Shown here piece by piece: positions 1 to 9,330 of a stretch of 64,000 bases of DNA. Under the pieces are notes generated by a model, which did no database searches, was not told the DNA's origin, and worked only from the letters and a program-made list of their open reading frames with translations. The position numbers were made by a program, and so were the translations under genes. The stretch covers positions 163,601 to 227,600 of the forward strand of contig NZ_BHZE01000001.1 of assembly GCF_003851885.1 (NCBI RefSeq), given 5' to 3'. Position 1 is the stretch's first letter, and every line of letters starts with the position of its first letter. The stretch comes from Thermaurantimonas aggregans (GTDB lineage Bacteria > Bacteroidota > Bacteroidia > Flavobacteriales > Schleiferiaceae).

Positions 1-1807
1 GCAGCTTGATAAGGCGGGCATAGATTCCGCCGGCCGACAATAGCTCGTCGTGTGTTCCAGTTTCAGCGATTTTACCTTTGTCCATTACCACTATTTTATT
101 GGCATGTCGGATGGTACTAAGGCGATGGGCTATGATGATGGAGGTACGATTTTGCATCAAACGGGTAATGGCCTCCTGCACGAGTCGTTCACTTTCGGTA
201 TCGAGGGCACTAGTGGCTTCGTCGAGAATTAAAATGGGAGGATTTTTAAGAATGGCTCTTGCAATGGCAATGCGCTGGCGCTGTCCTCCAGAAAGACGCG
301 AGCCCATATCGCCTACTACAGTGTCAAAACCTTGTTCGAGTTTTACGATAAAGTCATGAGCATTGGCAATTCGCGCTGCTTCTTCGATCTCTTCATGGCT
401 TGCTTCAGGCTTTCCAAGGGCAATGTTGTTTCGCACAGTGTCATTGAAAAGAATGGGCTCTTGCGTTACAATGCCCATGAGCGATCGAAGGGATTTTAAG
501 TCAATTTCTCGAATATCGCGGCCATCCAGAGTAATTTGTCCTGATGTAACGTCGTAAAATCGAGGAATGAGATTTACGAGCGATGTTTTTCCACTGCCAG
601 ATAGGCCCACCAGGGCTACGGTTTGCCCATAGGGTATGGTCAGATTGATGTCGTGAAGAATGATTTCTTCCCTATAGCCAAAGTGAACATTTTTGAAGTG
701 AATAGCCTCTTTGAATTCTGTAATTTTTGGAGCACTGGGAGGTGATGTAATGGGATTTTCGCTTTCGAGAATTTCAAGAACGCGCTCAGCCGAGGCTGCG
801 CCTTTTTTCAGGTTATAAGATGCTCGACTTATCGCCTTGCTGGGCGGGATCATTTGATAAAAGAAAAGAATATAGGCTATAAAATTCGCCGGACCAAATT
901 GGTCAGAGGCTATGACGATGCGGCCACCAAACCAGATAACAGCAGCCATTATGATGGCGCCCAACATTTCGCTTACAGGCGAGGCCAAGTCGTATCGGCG
1001 CATCACGCGGTTTGAGGTTTTGTAAAAATCTGCATTAATGCGTTCAAATCGAGCTTGTTTAATTTTTTCGGCGTTAAACGCTTTGAGAATGCGCAGGCCG
1101 GTAATCGTTTCATCGATGTGGCTCATCAAACTGCCCAACTGCGACTGGGCTGTGGTAGATTGTCTTTTAAGTGAGCGCCCAATTCGACTGATCACATAGG
1201 ACACTACTGGCAACGTGAGCAGCACAAAGAGCGTGAGTTTGTAATTCATCCAAAGCAAAACGGCAAGAGAACCAATAATCATCAGCGGATCGCGAAAAAT
1301 CATTTCCAGTAAAACGATCATCGCAGCTTCTATTTCTCGTAGGTCCACCGTGATGCGGGAGATAATGTCGCCCTTCTGTCTTTGAGCGTAAAAGGCCATT
1401 GGCAGTTGGAGCAATTTGGCGTGTAACTCTCTGCGGAGCTGAAAAGAGATGCCATTCCTGACCGGTGCAATCACATACAAACCTAGATAGTGAAAGAGGT
1501 TTTTGAAGAAAAAGGCAACAATGACCCAAATGACTACGTACAGCAGCGCTTCGGAAACGGAGGTATTCGCCAGTCGATATTCAATCTGTTTGTAGAATTC
1601 TCTTTTAATCTGATCGAAGAGCGATGTGCCTGTAATGCTTTCCGACATGGGGCCATTTACCCCAAAAATCAATTGAAGAACCGGAATCACCAAACCCACT
1701 GAAACCAGTGAAAAGGCAATGCTGAGCACGTTAAAGAGTACGCTCAGGCCAATTAAACCTTTATAGCGAAAGAGATAGGGATAGATCTTTCGAAGGGGCT
1801 TGTTCAT
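1..1807 (-). CDS. ABC exporter, fused permease and ATPase (3' end outside window)
   Basis: The protein starts at the ATG at 1807 and runs off the left edge in frame, so about 602 residues are visible and only the extreme C-terminus is missing. The N-terminal half is a six-helix type I exporter domain. The C-terminal half is an ABC ATPase with Walker A (GLSGSGKT), signature LSGGQRQR, Walker B followed by DEATSALD, and the switch-region histidine in IIAHRLS. This is the fused half-transporter layout of MsbA and drug or lipid exporters, which act in the inner membrane as homodimers. It lies 10 bases behind trpS on the same strand and is probably co-transcribed with it. The substrate cannot be told from sequence; lipid A flipping (MsbA) is one possibility. 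It was translated by eye from the minus strand. Confidence 0.9.
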   Translation of the reverse strand, partial: MNKPLRKIYPYLFRYKGLIGLSVLFNVLSIAFSLVSVGLVIPVLQLIFGVNGPMSESITGTSLFDQIKREFYKQIEYRLANTSVSEALLYVVIWVIVAFFFKNLFHYLGLYVIAPVRNGISFQLRRELHAKLLQLPMAFYAQRQKGDIISRITVDLREIEAAMIVLLEMIFRDPLMIIGSLAVLLWMNYKLTLFVLLTLPVVSYVISRIGRSLKRQSTTAQSQLGSLMSHIDETITGLRILKAFNAEKIKQARFERINADFYKTSNRVMRRYDLASPVSEMLGAIIMAAVIWFGGRIVIASDQFGPANFIAYILFFYQMIPPSKAISRASYNLKKGAASAERVLEILESENPITSPPSAPKITEFKEAIHFKNVHFGYREEIILHDINLTIPYGQTVALVGLSGSGKTSLVNLIPRFYDVTSGQITLDGRDIREIDLKSLRSLMGIVTQEPILFNDTVRNNIALGKPEASHEEIEEAARIANAHDFIVKLEQGFDTVVGDMGSRLSGGQRQRIAIARAILKNPPILILDEATSALDTESERLVQEAITRLMQNRTSIIIAHRLSTIRHANKIVVMDKGKIAETGTHDELLSAGGIYARLIKL

Positions 1808-1817
1808 AAATATCAGA

Positions 1818-2789
1818 TTAAAAACCCAAGGCCTGGCGCACTCGGTGCAATATCACACTGCCTACGGCACGAGCCTTTTCTGCCCCCACTCTTAGAAGAT
1901 TTTCTAATTCTGCTTTATCGTTCATGAGGCGTGTGTATTCTGATCGTGCTGAGGCATATTTCTCAAGAATCAGAGCCAAAAGTTCTTTTTTAGCATGTCC
2001 GTAGCCATAGCCACCCGCCTCGTATTTTTTGCGCATTTCAGCGATTTGATCAGGTGCAGCCAGTAGTTTGTACAGGGCGAAGACATTGCACGTGTCTGGA
2101 TTTTTGGGTTGCTCCAGAGGAGTGCTGTCTGTTACAATGCTCATTACTTGCTTTTTAAGCATGTTTTCGGGAGCGAAGATGTCGATGGTGTTTTTGTACG
2201 ACTTACTCATCTTGCGCCCATCGATTCCGGGTATGGTCATTACATCTTCGCGAATAAGGGCATCTGGAAGTTTTAAAATTTCCTGTCCCACAGCGTGATT
2301 TACGGCTGAGGCGATGTCGCGGGTGATTTCGAGGTGCTGCTTTTGGTCTTTGCCCACAGGCACGAAGTCGGCATCGTAGAGCAAGATATCAGCTGCCATC
2401 AGCACGGGGTAGTTGAATAGGCCGGCGTTCACATCGCTGAGCCGATCGCTTTTCTCTTTAAAGCTGTGTGCATTGGCCAGCATGGGGTAGGGTGTAAAAC
2501 AGCTGAGATACCAGGCCAGCTCGGTCACCTCTGGCAGATCACTCTGGCGGTAGAAGACATTTTTCTGTGCATCAAACCCGCAAGCTAGCCAGGCAGCTGC
2601 CACACTGCGGGTGTGCTTTCGGCGCAATTCGCCGTCCTTTATAGTTGTAAGAGAATGAAAATCAGCAATAAAAAAGAAACTTTCAGCATCGGGCTGTTTT
2701 GAGAATTCAATGGCAGGAGCAATGGCTCCCAATACATTGCCCAGATGGGGTTGTCCAGAACTTTGAACTCCTGTGAGATATCTCGGCAT
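1818..2789 (-). CDS. trpS: tryptophanyl-tRNA synthetase
   Basis: This 323-residue class I aminoacyl-tRNA synthetase charges tRNA-Trp with tryptophan. The HIGH-type signature is PHLGN at residues 14-18, and the KMSKS loop is complete at 193-197 (GRKMSKSYKN). The length matches short bacterial TrpS. The chosen start gives the conserved opening MPRYLTGVQSSG; an overlapping longer reading frame upstream is not needed. A Bacteroidota -7 element lies about 30 bases upstream on the minus strand (2820-2827). The ABC exporter follows 10 bases downstream. No attenuator or T-box-like leader is visible. Confidence 0.97.
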   Translation of the reverse strand: MPRYLTGVQSSGQPHLGNVLGAIAPAIEFSKQPDAESFFFIADFHSLTTIKDGELRRKHTRSVAAAWLACGFDAQKNVFYRQSDLPEVTELAWYLSCFTPYPMLANAHSFKEKSDRLSDVNAGLFNYPVLMAADILLYDADFVPVGKDQKQHLEITRDIASAVNHAVGQEILKLPDALIREDVMTIPGIDGRKMSKSYKNTIDIFAPENMLKKQVMSIVTDSTPLEQPKNPDTCNVFALYKLLAAPDQIAEMRKKYEAGGYGYGHAKKELLALILEKYASARSEYTRLMNDKAELENLLRVGAEKARAVGSVILHRVRQALGF

Positions 2790-2819
2790 TCTTTATAAAA
2801 TAAATCTGAATTTAAAAGG

Positions 2820-2827
2820 CAAAGGTA
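2820..2827 (-). promoter_or_regulatory. Bacteroidota -7 promoter element of trpS
   Basis: On the minus strand the sequence reads TACCTTTG, an exact match to TAnnTTTG, 30 bases before the trpS ATG. No clear TTG is seen at the -33 position. Confidence 0.6.
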
Positions 2828-2860
2828 CATGGCCACACTTGAACTAATACGAACCGCGGC

Positions 2861-2910
2861 TATCTACGTCCGTTGGCATACCATCCTGAACGATGTCTTG
2901 ATCGTAGATA
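2861..2910. repeat. inverted repeat upstream of trpS and the Nramp-like gene
   Basis: Eight-base perfect arms TATCTACG (2861-2868) and CGTAGATA (2903-2910) enclose 34 bases between two divergent genes. The function is unknown; it could be an operator, or chance. Confidence 0.3.
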
Positions 2911-3041
2911 AATATTTACTCTTGTCCACTCTTTGGATATAGAGGAGCGTTTGCAATTAAAAACCAGTGATTTCTAGTACTCTTAGACGAATGTTAATCA
3001 TATTTTAAAACATTCACTCATCTTTGCACAAATCCAGATAC

Positions 3042-4262
3042 ATGTCGTCTAATTGGTTTCAGAAGCTCGGTCCGGGCCTTCTTTATGCTGGTGCAGCCGT
3101 AGGGGTTTCTCACCTTGTGCAAAGTACCCGAGCCGGCGCTGAGTATGGCCTTCTGCTCATACCGGTGGTGGTGCTTGCGAATGTGTTAAAGTGGCCGTTT
3201 TTTGTGGCAGGTCCTATTTACGCAGCACACACGGGTCAATCGCTGGTGCAGGGCTATTACCAATTGGGCAAAACGCCTTTTTACATCAATCTTTTAATCT
3301 GCATCGGCACAGTTCCGGGTATCCTTGGAGCTGTTACGCTGGTTACGGCCGGGATTTTTAACGTGTTGATGATGCCCACCCTGTCGGTCAAAGTGAGCTC
3401 AGCCGCCATCTTAGCCTTGTGTCTTGCGCTTTTGTTGCGCGGGCGGTATGCTTGGCTCGACCGCATTGTGAAGTGGATTGTCATATTGCTCAGTGCCTCT
3501 ACGCTTCTTGCTTTGGCCTTCGCCTGGAAGACGCCTTCGAAGCCTTATTGGCCTGAAGTAAATTGGCTTGATGGCGTCCATTTTACTTTTTTGATTGCAC
3601 TTATGGGATGGATGCCTTCACCCATTGACTTGAGCATCTGGCAGTCGCTGTGGTCTGTGGAAAAGTTCCGAATTCAGCCGCAGGCTCGAGAAGGGTATAT
3701 GTTTGATTTCAACACAGGCTTCTGGGGCACCACTCTTTTAGCTGTAGTCTTTTTGTTGCTTGGCTATTTTTCTCTTTATGGCCGGGTAGATGCCATGCCA
3801 GAGAATGCCACTGCTTTTGCAGGCATGTTTGTGCAGATGTATGAATCGTCTTTAGGGCCGGCTTTGGCATGGGTAGTGAAGGTGGCTGCCCTTGCCTGTA
3901 TGTTCAGCACGGTACTAACGGTGCTCGATGCCTATCCAAGAGTCATAGCAGAGAGCATCTCTACCTTGCGACCGCAGACCAATAAGTCGCGATGGCGGAC
4001 ATTGTTTCTTTGGGTTACAGCTTTGGGTGGACTTTCGGTAATTGTTTTTTTCCAGAGCAATATGAAAGCACTGGTCACTTTTGCTACTGTAGTGAGCTTT
4101 GTTACGGCACCTATACTGGCTGTGTTCAACGCTACTCTTTTGTACAGAATCGGTTTTTTTAATAAATCGATTTGGAATGTACGTGCCATGCTCACCCTTG
4201 CGGGTTTGCTGTATTTAATAGGATTTTCAGCCTTGTACCTATTCAGCTTGTTTAGGGGCTGA
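3042..4262 (+). CDS. Nramp-family transporter, divergent
   Basis: This is a hydrophobic inner-membrane protein of 406 residues with about eleven predicted helices. The opening GPGLLYAGAAVG followed by an AG-rich first helix, and the helix-6 region GWMPSPID, match the Nramp (SLC11) metal transporter fold. Canonical Nramps carry DPGN in helix 1 and MPH in helix 6. Here the aligned residues read GVSH and MPS, so the metal-coordinating Asp and Asn are absent while the helix-6 Met remains. Substrate and coupling may therefore differ from Mn/Fe-proton symport. I start at the ATG at 3042; an upstream TTG at 3024 lies within a promoter-like CATCTTTG (3019-3026) and is less likely. The 3' end overlaps the convergent helicase gene by 24 bases. 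Confidence 0.8.
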   Translation: MSSNWFQKLGPGLLYAGAAVGVSHLVQSTRAGAEYGLLLIPVVVLANVLKWPFFVAGPIYAAHTGQSLVQGYYQLGKTPFYINLLICIGTVPGILGAVTLVTAGIFNVLMMPTLSVKVSSAAILALCLALLLRGRYAWLDRIVKWIVILLSASTLLALAFAWKTPSKPYWPEVNWLDGVHFTFLIALMGWMPSPIDLSIWQSLWSVEKFRIQPQAREGYMFDFNTGFWGTTLLAVVFLLLGYFSLYGRVDAMPENATAFAGMFVQMYESSLGPALAWVVKVAALACMFSTVLTVLDAYPRVIAESISTLRPQTNKSRWRTLFLWVTALGGLSVIVFFQSNMKALVTFATVVSFVTAPILAVFNATLLYRIGFFNKSIWNVRAMLTLAGLLYLIGFSALYLFSLFRG

Positions 4263-5507
4263 AGAACTTTTTCTTGGGGGTTTTCTGTTAGCTTTTACTT
4301 GAGGTTTAGGTGGTGTAGAAGGTTTTTTAAGGGGTCTCTTTTTCTGTTTTTTGCCAAAATTAGGATTCCATTCAAAAGATTCACCGAATTCGTTTCCGGC
4401 TGACACCTTTGGTACTTCTATGCCTAACTTTTTTTCGATGAAAGAAAATTTGGACATTTCCAAAGGCGATATAAGGGTGATGGCCAATCCGGTCTTGTTG
4501 TGTCGAGCGGTACGTCCGATCCGATGTACATAGTCGTCAGGCGACGGGGGTACATCGTAATTGACTACGGCGGCAAGGTCTGCTATGTCGATGCCACGTG
4601 CCAAAACATCGGTAGCCACCAGTGCTTTGTATTGCTTTGATTTGAAGGCCGTAAGCACGGCTTCGCGCTCTGCTTGCTCCAGCTCGGAAGAGATGTAGGC
4701 AGCGCGAATTCCTTTGTTGTTCAGTCGATTGACGAGCGATTGTAGCAATTTCTTCTTCCCGCAAAAGACGATGGCTTGCTCTTCGGGTTTCAACTTTTTG
4801 AGGAAGTGAGAGAGGTATTTGCTCTTGGTTTCCTCTTGTACAAGCACTACCTGCTGCTGAATACCAGTGGCTGGCTTTGCGACTGCAATAGACACCTCCA
4901 CGGGATTTCGGAGGATTTCGTTTGCCAACTTGCGTATGCGTGGCGACATGGTGGCGCTGAAAAGTAAATTCTGTCGCTCGGCAGGCAGTCGTTTGATGAT
5001 TTGCTTGATATCGTCGTAAAAACCCATGTCGAGCATCTTATCTGCCTCGTCGAGCACCAAATAGCGGAAGTACGACATATCGGCGTACGCATTTCGCATG
5101 TGTGCCAACAGTCGGCCCGGGGTAGCTACAATAAATTGTACTTTGGCTTCTAAAGCGCGCTTTTCGCGATCAAAGGCCCCTGAATCATTGCCGCCATAAA
5201 TGGTTTCAGCATGTAAGGGAGTGAAATATATGAGTCCGTGCAACTGATTGGCAGTCTGTATGCTCAGCTCCCACGTAGGGCTAAGAATGAGCACTCCTTC
5301 GTAGGCTCCTTTATCCAGCAAGCGCTGGCACAAGGGAAGACAGAATGCCAACGACTTGCCTGATCCGGTAGAAGCAAGGCCGAGCACATCTCGGCCTTCA
5401 AGTATGGGATGATAGGTTTTTTCCTGTATCTCAGTTAGGGTGCTGTAGCCCATGTAGCCGATCGCTTCCTGCAATTCGGGCTTCAGGTTGAGTTCTTCGA
5501 AGGTCAT
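4239..5507 (-). CDS. DEAD-box ATP-dependent RNA helicase
   Basis: This 422-residue RNA helicase has the full motif set: Q-motif region at the N-terminus, motif I ASTGSGKS (45-52), motif Ia as PTWELS (normally PTRELA), TPGR, DEAD (153-156), SAT (184-186), ARGID and HRIGRTAR. The last 60 or so residues are lysine- and proline-rich, typical of RhlE-like helicases that remodel ribosomal or mRNA structures. The Trp in motif Ia replaces a usually conserved Arg that contacts RNA. The ATG overlaps the stop of the fRMsr gene by 4 bases (ATGA), placing it last in a valS-tpx-fRMsr-helicase operon. Confidence 0.93.
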   Translation of the reverse strand: MTFEELNLKPELQEAIGYMGYSTLTEIQEKTYHPILEGRDVLGLASTGSGKSLAFCLPLCQRLLDKGAYEGVLILSPTWELSIQTANQLHGLIYFTPLHAETIYGGNDSGAFDREKRALEAKVQFIVATPGRLLAHMRNAYADMSYFRYLVLDEADKMLDMGFYDDIKQIIKRLPAERQNLLFSATMSPRIRKLANEILRNPVEVSIAVAKPATGIQQQVVLVQEETKSKYLSHFLKKLKPEEQAIVFCGKKKLLQSLVNRLNNKGIRAAYISSELEQAEREAVLTAFKSKQYKALVATDVLARGIDIADLAAVVNYDVPPSPDDYVHRIGRTARHNKTGLAITLISPLEMSKFSFIEKKLGIEVPKVSAGNEFGESFEWNPNFGKKQKKRPLKKPSTPPKPQVKANRKPPRKSSSAPKQAE

Positions 5508-5983
5508 ACGCTTTGCGAAGTGTACACCTTTTGGCTAATAAGCTGACAAATTTCTTCGAGAAATGCGGATGTTTCGTCATCGAAGCGGTTTAGTACATGC
5601 GAGTCGATGTCGAGCTGGCCGATCAGTTTACCGGCACCATCGTTTAGGGGAATCACTATCTCACTCTTCGTAGCCAAGCTGCATGCCAGATAGTTATCTG
5701 ACTGCGACACATCAGCCACATTCAGCGTAGTACCACTCACGGCTACTTGACCGCAAATGCCTCTACCATAGGGAATCACTGTGTGATCGGTTGGCTCACC
5801 CACAAAAGGCCCCAACTCCAGTACTTGTTTTTCGTCGTTCATAAAGTAAAACCCCACCCAGTCCATGTGCGGCAGACTGGAGTTGATGACCTTACAGACC
5901 TCTAAAAGACGCTCTTCTGCCGTATTTTCTGAATCGAGTAGGGCTGAAATGCGGTTTTTAATCTGTTCGAAAGTTTCTTTCAT
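5504..5983 (-). CDS. GAF-domain free methionine-(R)-sulfoxide reductase
   Basis: This 159-residue cytoplasmic single GAF-domain protein matches fRMsr, which reduces free methionine-R-sulfoxide. The signatures GRGICGQ (Cys77) and LACSLATKSE (Cys101) followed by QLDIDS correspond to the regions around Cys94 and Cys118 of the E. coli enzyme. The third E. coli cysteine (Cys84) is absent: the aligned stretch here reads DHTVIPYG. A two-cysteine mechanism would still be possible. It sits 9 bases behind tpx, so two oxidant-repair genes are adjacent, and it overlaps the helicase gene by 4 bases. Confidence 0.85.
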   Translation of the reverse strand: MKETFEQIKNRISALLDSENTAEERLLEVCKVINSSLPHMDWVGFYFMNDEKQVLELGPFVGEPTDHTVIPYGRGICGQVAVSGTTLNVADVSQSDNYLACSLATKSEIVIPLNDGAGKLIGQLDIDSHVLNRFDDETSAFLEEICQLISQKVYTSQSV

Positions 5984-5992
5984 CTCACTGAC

Positions 5993-6499
5993 CTATTGTG
6001 CTGGAATGGCTGCTAGTGCTGCGTCGTAATTGGGCTCTTGAGCGATCTCGGGCACTTGTTCGGTGTAAATAACGGTGCCGCTCGGATCAGCAACAATTAC
6101 GGCTCTGCTTAGTAATCCGGCCAACGGGCCATCTACCATTGTAACGCCGTAGTTGATGCCAAAATCTGGATTGCGGAAGTCGCTGGCACTTACGACATTT
6201 TCAATGCCTTCAGAGCCACAAAAGCGCTTGTGTGCAAAGGGTAAGTCCTTCGAGATACAGAGCACGCGCACATTGTTGCGCGAAGCAGCTCTTTCGTTGA
6301 ACTGACGTACACTGGCTGCGCAAATACCTGTATCTACCGACGGAAAAATGTTCAACACCAAATATTTACCTTCAAAGTCGGTGTTTTTTACTTCTTTAAG
6401 CGAAGTATCGATGAGTGTAAAATTCGGCAGCTTGCTGCCTACAGCGGGCAGATTGCCCACGGTGTGAACAGGATTGCCTTTAAATGTGATGGTTGCCAT
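5993..6499 (-). CDS. tpx: thiol peroxidase, atypical 2-Cys peroxiredoxin
   Basis: This 168-residue thioredoxin-fold peroxidase reduces hydrogen peroxide and alkyl peroxides using thioredoxin. The peroxidatic Cys60 lies in FPSVDTGIC and the resolving Cys94 in KRFCGSEG, the arrangement of the Tpx subfamily. Family length is normal. It begins 3 bases after the valS stop, so it is translated from the valS transcript, and it is followed by the methionine sulfoxide reductase gene. The operon therefore pairs a housekeeping synthetase with oxidative-stress functions. Confidence 0.95.
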   Translation of the reverse strand: MATITFKGNPVHTVGNLPAVGSKLPNFTLIDTSLKEVKNTDFEGKYLVLNIFPSVDTGICAASVRQFNERAASRNNVRVLCISKDLPFAHKRFCGSEGIENVVSASDFRNPDFGINYGVTMVDGPLAGLLSRAVIVADPSGTVIYTEQVPEIAQEPNYDAALAAIPAQ

Positions 6500-6502
6500 G
6501 TC

Positions 6503-9199
6503 TTATTGTTTGATTTTGAGTTGATTTAGTTGTTCTAATCGCTTGGTCAGGGCCTCGATTTTGGCCTCTGCGTCTTGTTTTTTCTTGAGTTCGTTTTGTT
6601 TTACTTGTTCAGGTGCATTTTGCATAAAGCGCTCGTTGCCGAGCTTTTTCATCACCGACTCCAAAAATCCTTTAGCATAGTTGAGGTCGGCTTGTACTTT
6701 GGCTAATTCGGCATCTACATCCAACGCGTCTTCATTGATGGGATAAATGAACTCAATGCCCCCAGCCAAAAATGTTTTCACGTTGCTAAGTACATCGCTG
6801 AGCACCTCAATGTTCGCAAGTCCGCCGAGTTTAAGGATCATTGTGATGTATGGGTGAGCGAGTACTTCAGCGTTTTCTGCTTTCACAAACAGGGTGATGC
6901 GCTCTTTAGGTGTAATTTGGTTTTGGGCTCTGAAGTTTCGGATGGCTGTCACAATTTCACTGCTCTTTTCAAAAGCGCGAACAGCTTCCGCATCTACCTT
7001 TCCTGCCTTTGGCCAGGGAGCATTCATAATCAGTCCTGTGCCGCTGGATAGATGGCTGTACAACTCCTCTGTGATAAAGGGCATAAAAGGATGCAACAGC
7101 TTCATCAAGTCAATGAAATAGCTTTTTGAAGATTCAAGTGCTTCTTGTGAAATGCGCTCGCCATAGGCCGGCTTTATCCATTCGAGATACCACGAGCAGT
7201 ATTTGTCCCAAATCAAATCATACACCGCCATGAGCGCTTCAGAGATGCGGTACTTTGCGAAGAGGTCGTCGATCTCCTGTACAGCAGCAGCCAATTGTTG
7301 GCCAAACCAGGATACAGCAGCAGCTTCCGTTGCATTCATTGGCCGCTCTTCTGCCGTCCAGCTCTGAATCAGGCGAAAGGCGTTCCAGATCTTGTTGGCA
7401 AAGTTTCGCCCTTGTTCACACAATTTCTCGTCGAAGAGCAGGTCATTTCCTGCCGGCGAACTGAAGAGCATGCCCACGCGCACGGCATCGGTGCCATAGG
7501 TAGCCATCAGCTGTTCGGGGTCTGGACTGTTGCCCAGCGACTTCGACATTTTGCGGCCCAACTTGTCGCGCACGATACCGGTGAGATACACGTGCTTAAA
7601 GGGAATTTTATCCGCGTACTCCATTCCGGCTATAATCATCCTTGCCACCCAGAAGAAGAGAATCTCCGGTGCTGTTACCAGTACTTCGGTGGGGTAGTAG
7701 TAGGCAAGCTCGGCATTTTTAGTAAAGTCGATTTTGCCGCGCACGCGGTCAAAGCATTGGTCGTTAAAACCCCCAAAAACTTGAAGTGGCCACAGCCACG
7801 ACGAAGCCCAGGTGTCGAGTACATCTGGGTCTTGACGCAGGTCTTGGGCTTTGAGTCCGGCATTGCCCGACTTTTGGCGCGCGAGTTCTACAGCTTCTTC
7901 CAGTGTTTCGGCTACTACGTAGTCTTCGGGTCCGTCGCCATAGTAAAAGGCCGGAATGCGATGGCCCCACCACAGCTGGCGTGAGATGCACCAGTCTTTC
8001 ACATTCTCCATCCAGTGGCGGTAAGTATTGATGAACTTGGCCGGATGCAACTGTATATCGCCCTTTTCCACCACTTCTAGGGCTTTGGCCGAAATCTCCT
8101 TCATCCGGATAAACCATTGCAGCGACAGCCTTGGCTCCACGACCGAATTCGTGCGCTCTGATCGGCCTACGCGTGTGATGGTATCTTCTGTCTTTACAAG
8201 CACTTCTGCTTCTTCCAGCTTCTGGCGCATTAGCTTACGCACTTTAAAGCGGTCTAATCCCACAAACTCCGGCACACCGCACAGTTCGTTGAGCGTGCCG
8301 TCGTCGTTGAGGGTATCGATCACGGGTAGATTGTGTCGCAACCCGATTTCGTAATCGTTGGGGTCGTGAGCAGGGGTTACCTTCAGACAGCCCGTTCCAA
8401 ACTCCTTGTCCACATACTCATCGGCTATGATGGGCACTTCGCGCCCGATGATGGGCACAATGGCCGTTTTGCCAATCAGATGGGCATAGCGCTCGTCCGT
8501 CGGATTTACTGCCACCGCCACATCGCCCATGATGGTTTCAGGCCGTACCGTGGCCACCGTCAGGTAGTCGTCAGAGCCTTTTATGTAGTATTTTACGTAG
8601 TAAAACGTTACCTTTTCCCCTTCGTCGTTGTAGATTACCTCCTCATTGCTCAGGGCAGTGCGCGCCTCGCAGTCCCAGTTGATCATCCGAAGGCCGCGAT
8701 AGATGTAGCCTTTTTTGTATAAGTCCACAAACACCCTGATTACCGCACGGTAATAGTCTTCGTCCATCGTAAAGGTGGTGCGCTTCCAATCGCACGAAGC
8801 CCCTAGCCTGCGCAATTGGTGCAAAATGATGCCTCCGTACTTCTCCTTCCACTCGAAGGCATACTTCAGAAACTCTTCCCGCGTCAGTTGATGTTTTGAA
8901 ATGCCCTTTTCCCGCAGCATGGCCACCACTTTTGCCTCGGTGGCGATGGAGGCATGGTCAGTACCCGGCACCCAGCACGCGTTGTAGCCCAGCATGCGCG
9001 CCCGGCGTATGAGCACATCCTGGATCGTATTGTTCAGCATATGCCCCATGTGTAGCACGCCCGTAACGTTGGGCGGTGGTATCACGATCGTGTAAGGCGG
9101 TCGTTGATCAGGTACAGATGCAAAGCACTCGTGCTGAGTCCAGTACTCCAGCCACTTCTTCTCAATGTCTGCAGGGGTGTATTTGGCAGAAATCTCCAT
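6503..9199 (-). CDS. valS: valyl-tRNA synthetase
   Basis: This 898-residue class I synthetase charges tRNA-Val. HMGH at residues 50-53, within PPPNVTGVLHMGH, is the HIGH motif. GRKMSKSLGN near residue 552 is the KMSKS loop. Between them lies the CP1 editing domain, which hydrolyses mischarged Thr-tRNA. The C-terminal 70 residues form the lysine- and glutamate-rich coiled coil usual for ValS. It is the first gene of the valS-tpx-fRMsr-helicase run, with a -7 element at 9228-9235. Confidence 0.98.
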   Translation of the reverse strand: MEISAKYTPADIEKKWLEYWTQHECFASVPDQRPPYTIVIPPPNVTGVLHMGHMLNNTIQDVLIRRARMLGYNACWVPGTDHASIATEAKVVAMLREKGISKHQLTREEFLKYAFEWKEKYGGIILHQLRRLGASCDWKRTTFTMDEDYYRAVIRVFVDLYKKGYIYRGLRMINWDCEARTALSNEEVIYNDEGEKVTFYYVKYYIKGSDDYLTVATVRPETIMGDVAVAVNPTDERYAHLIGKTAIVPIIGREVPIIADEYVDKEFGTGCLKVTPAHDPNDYEIGLRHNLPVIDTLNDDGTLNELCGVPEFVGLDRFKVRKLMRQKLEEAEVLVKTEDTITRVGRSERTNSVVEPRLSLQWFIRMKEISAKALEVVEKGDIQLHPAKFINTYRHWMENVKDWCISRQLWWGHRIPAFYYGDGPEDYVVAETLEEAVELARQKSGNAGLKAQDLRQDPDVLDTWASSWLWPLQVFGGFNDQCFDRVRGKIDFTKNAELAYYYPTEVLVTAPEILFFWVARMIIAGMEYADKIPFKHVYLTGIVRDKLGRKMSKSLGNSPDPEQLMATYGTDAVRVGMLFSSPAGNDLLFDEKLCEQGRNFANKIWNAFRLIQSWTAEERPMNATEAAAVSWFGQQLAAAVQEIDDLFAKYRISEALMAVYDLIWDKYCSWYLEWIKPAYGERISQEALESSKSYFIDLMKLLHPFMPFITEELYSHLSSGTGLIMNAPWPKAGKVDAEAVRAFEKSSEIVTAIRNFRAQNQITPKERITLFVKAENAEVLAHPYITMILKLGGLANIEVLSDVLSNVKTFLAGGIEFIYPINEDALDVDAELAKVQADLNYAKGFLESVMKKLGNERFMQNAPEQVKQNELKKKQDAEAKIEALTKRLEQLNQLKIKQ

Positions 9200-9227
9200 C
9201 TAATTTAGTCTAAGCAAGTCAAGGCCG

Positions 9228-9235
9228 CAAAGTTA
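9228..9235 (-). promoter_or_regulatory. Bacteroidota -7 promoter element of valS
   Basis: The minus strand reads TAACTTTG, matching TAnnTTTG, 29 bases before the valS ATG. The -33 element is not obvious. Confidence 0.6.
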
Positions 9236-9330
9236 TTTGCCACAGCCGCATGGCGACCTTTCGGATTCACTTAGCTTGCTTTATTAAGGAAGCACCAACA
9301 TTCGGAAGATTTTTTTCTTTTTTATTATTT

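Noticed and set aside
2861..2910. Possible tRNA or riboswitch in the inverted repeat before trpS
   Set aside because: Only one 8-bp stem can be formed; no cloverleaf, T-loop GTTCRA or CCA end is present.
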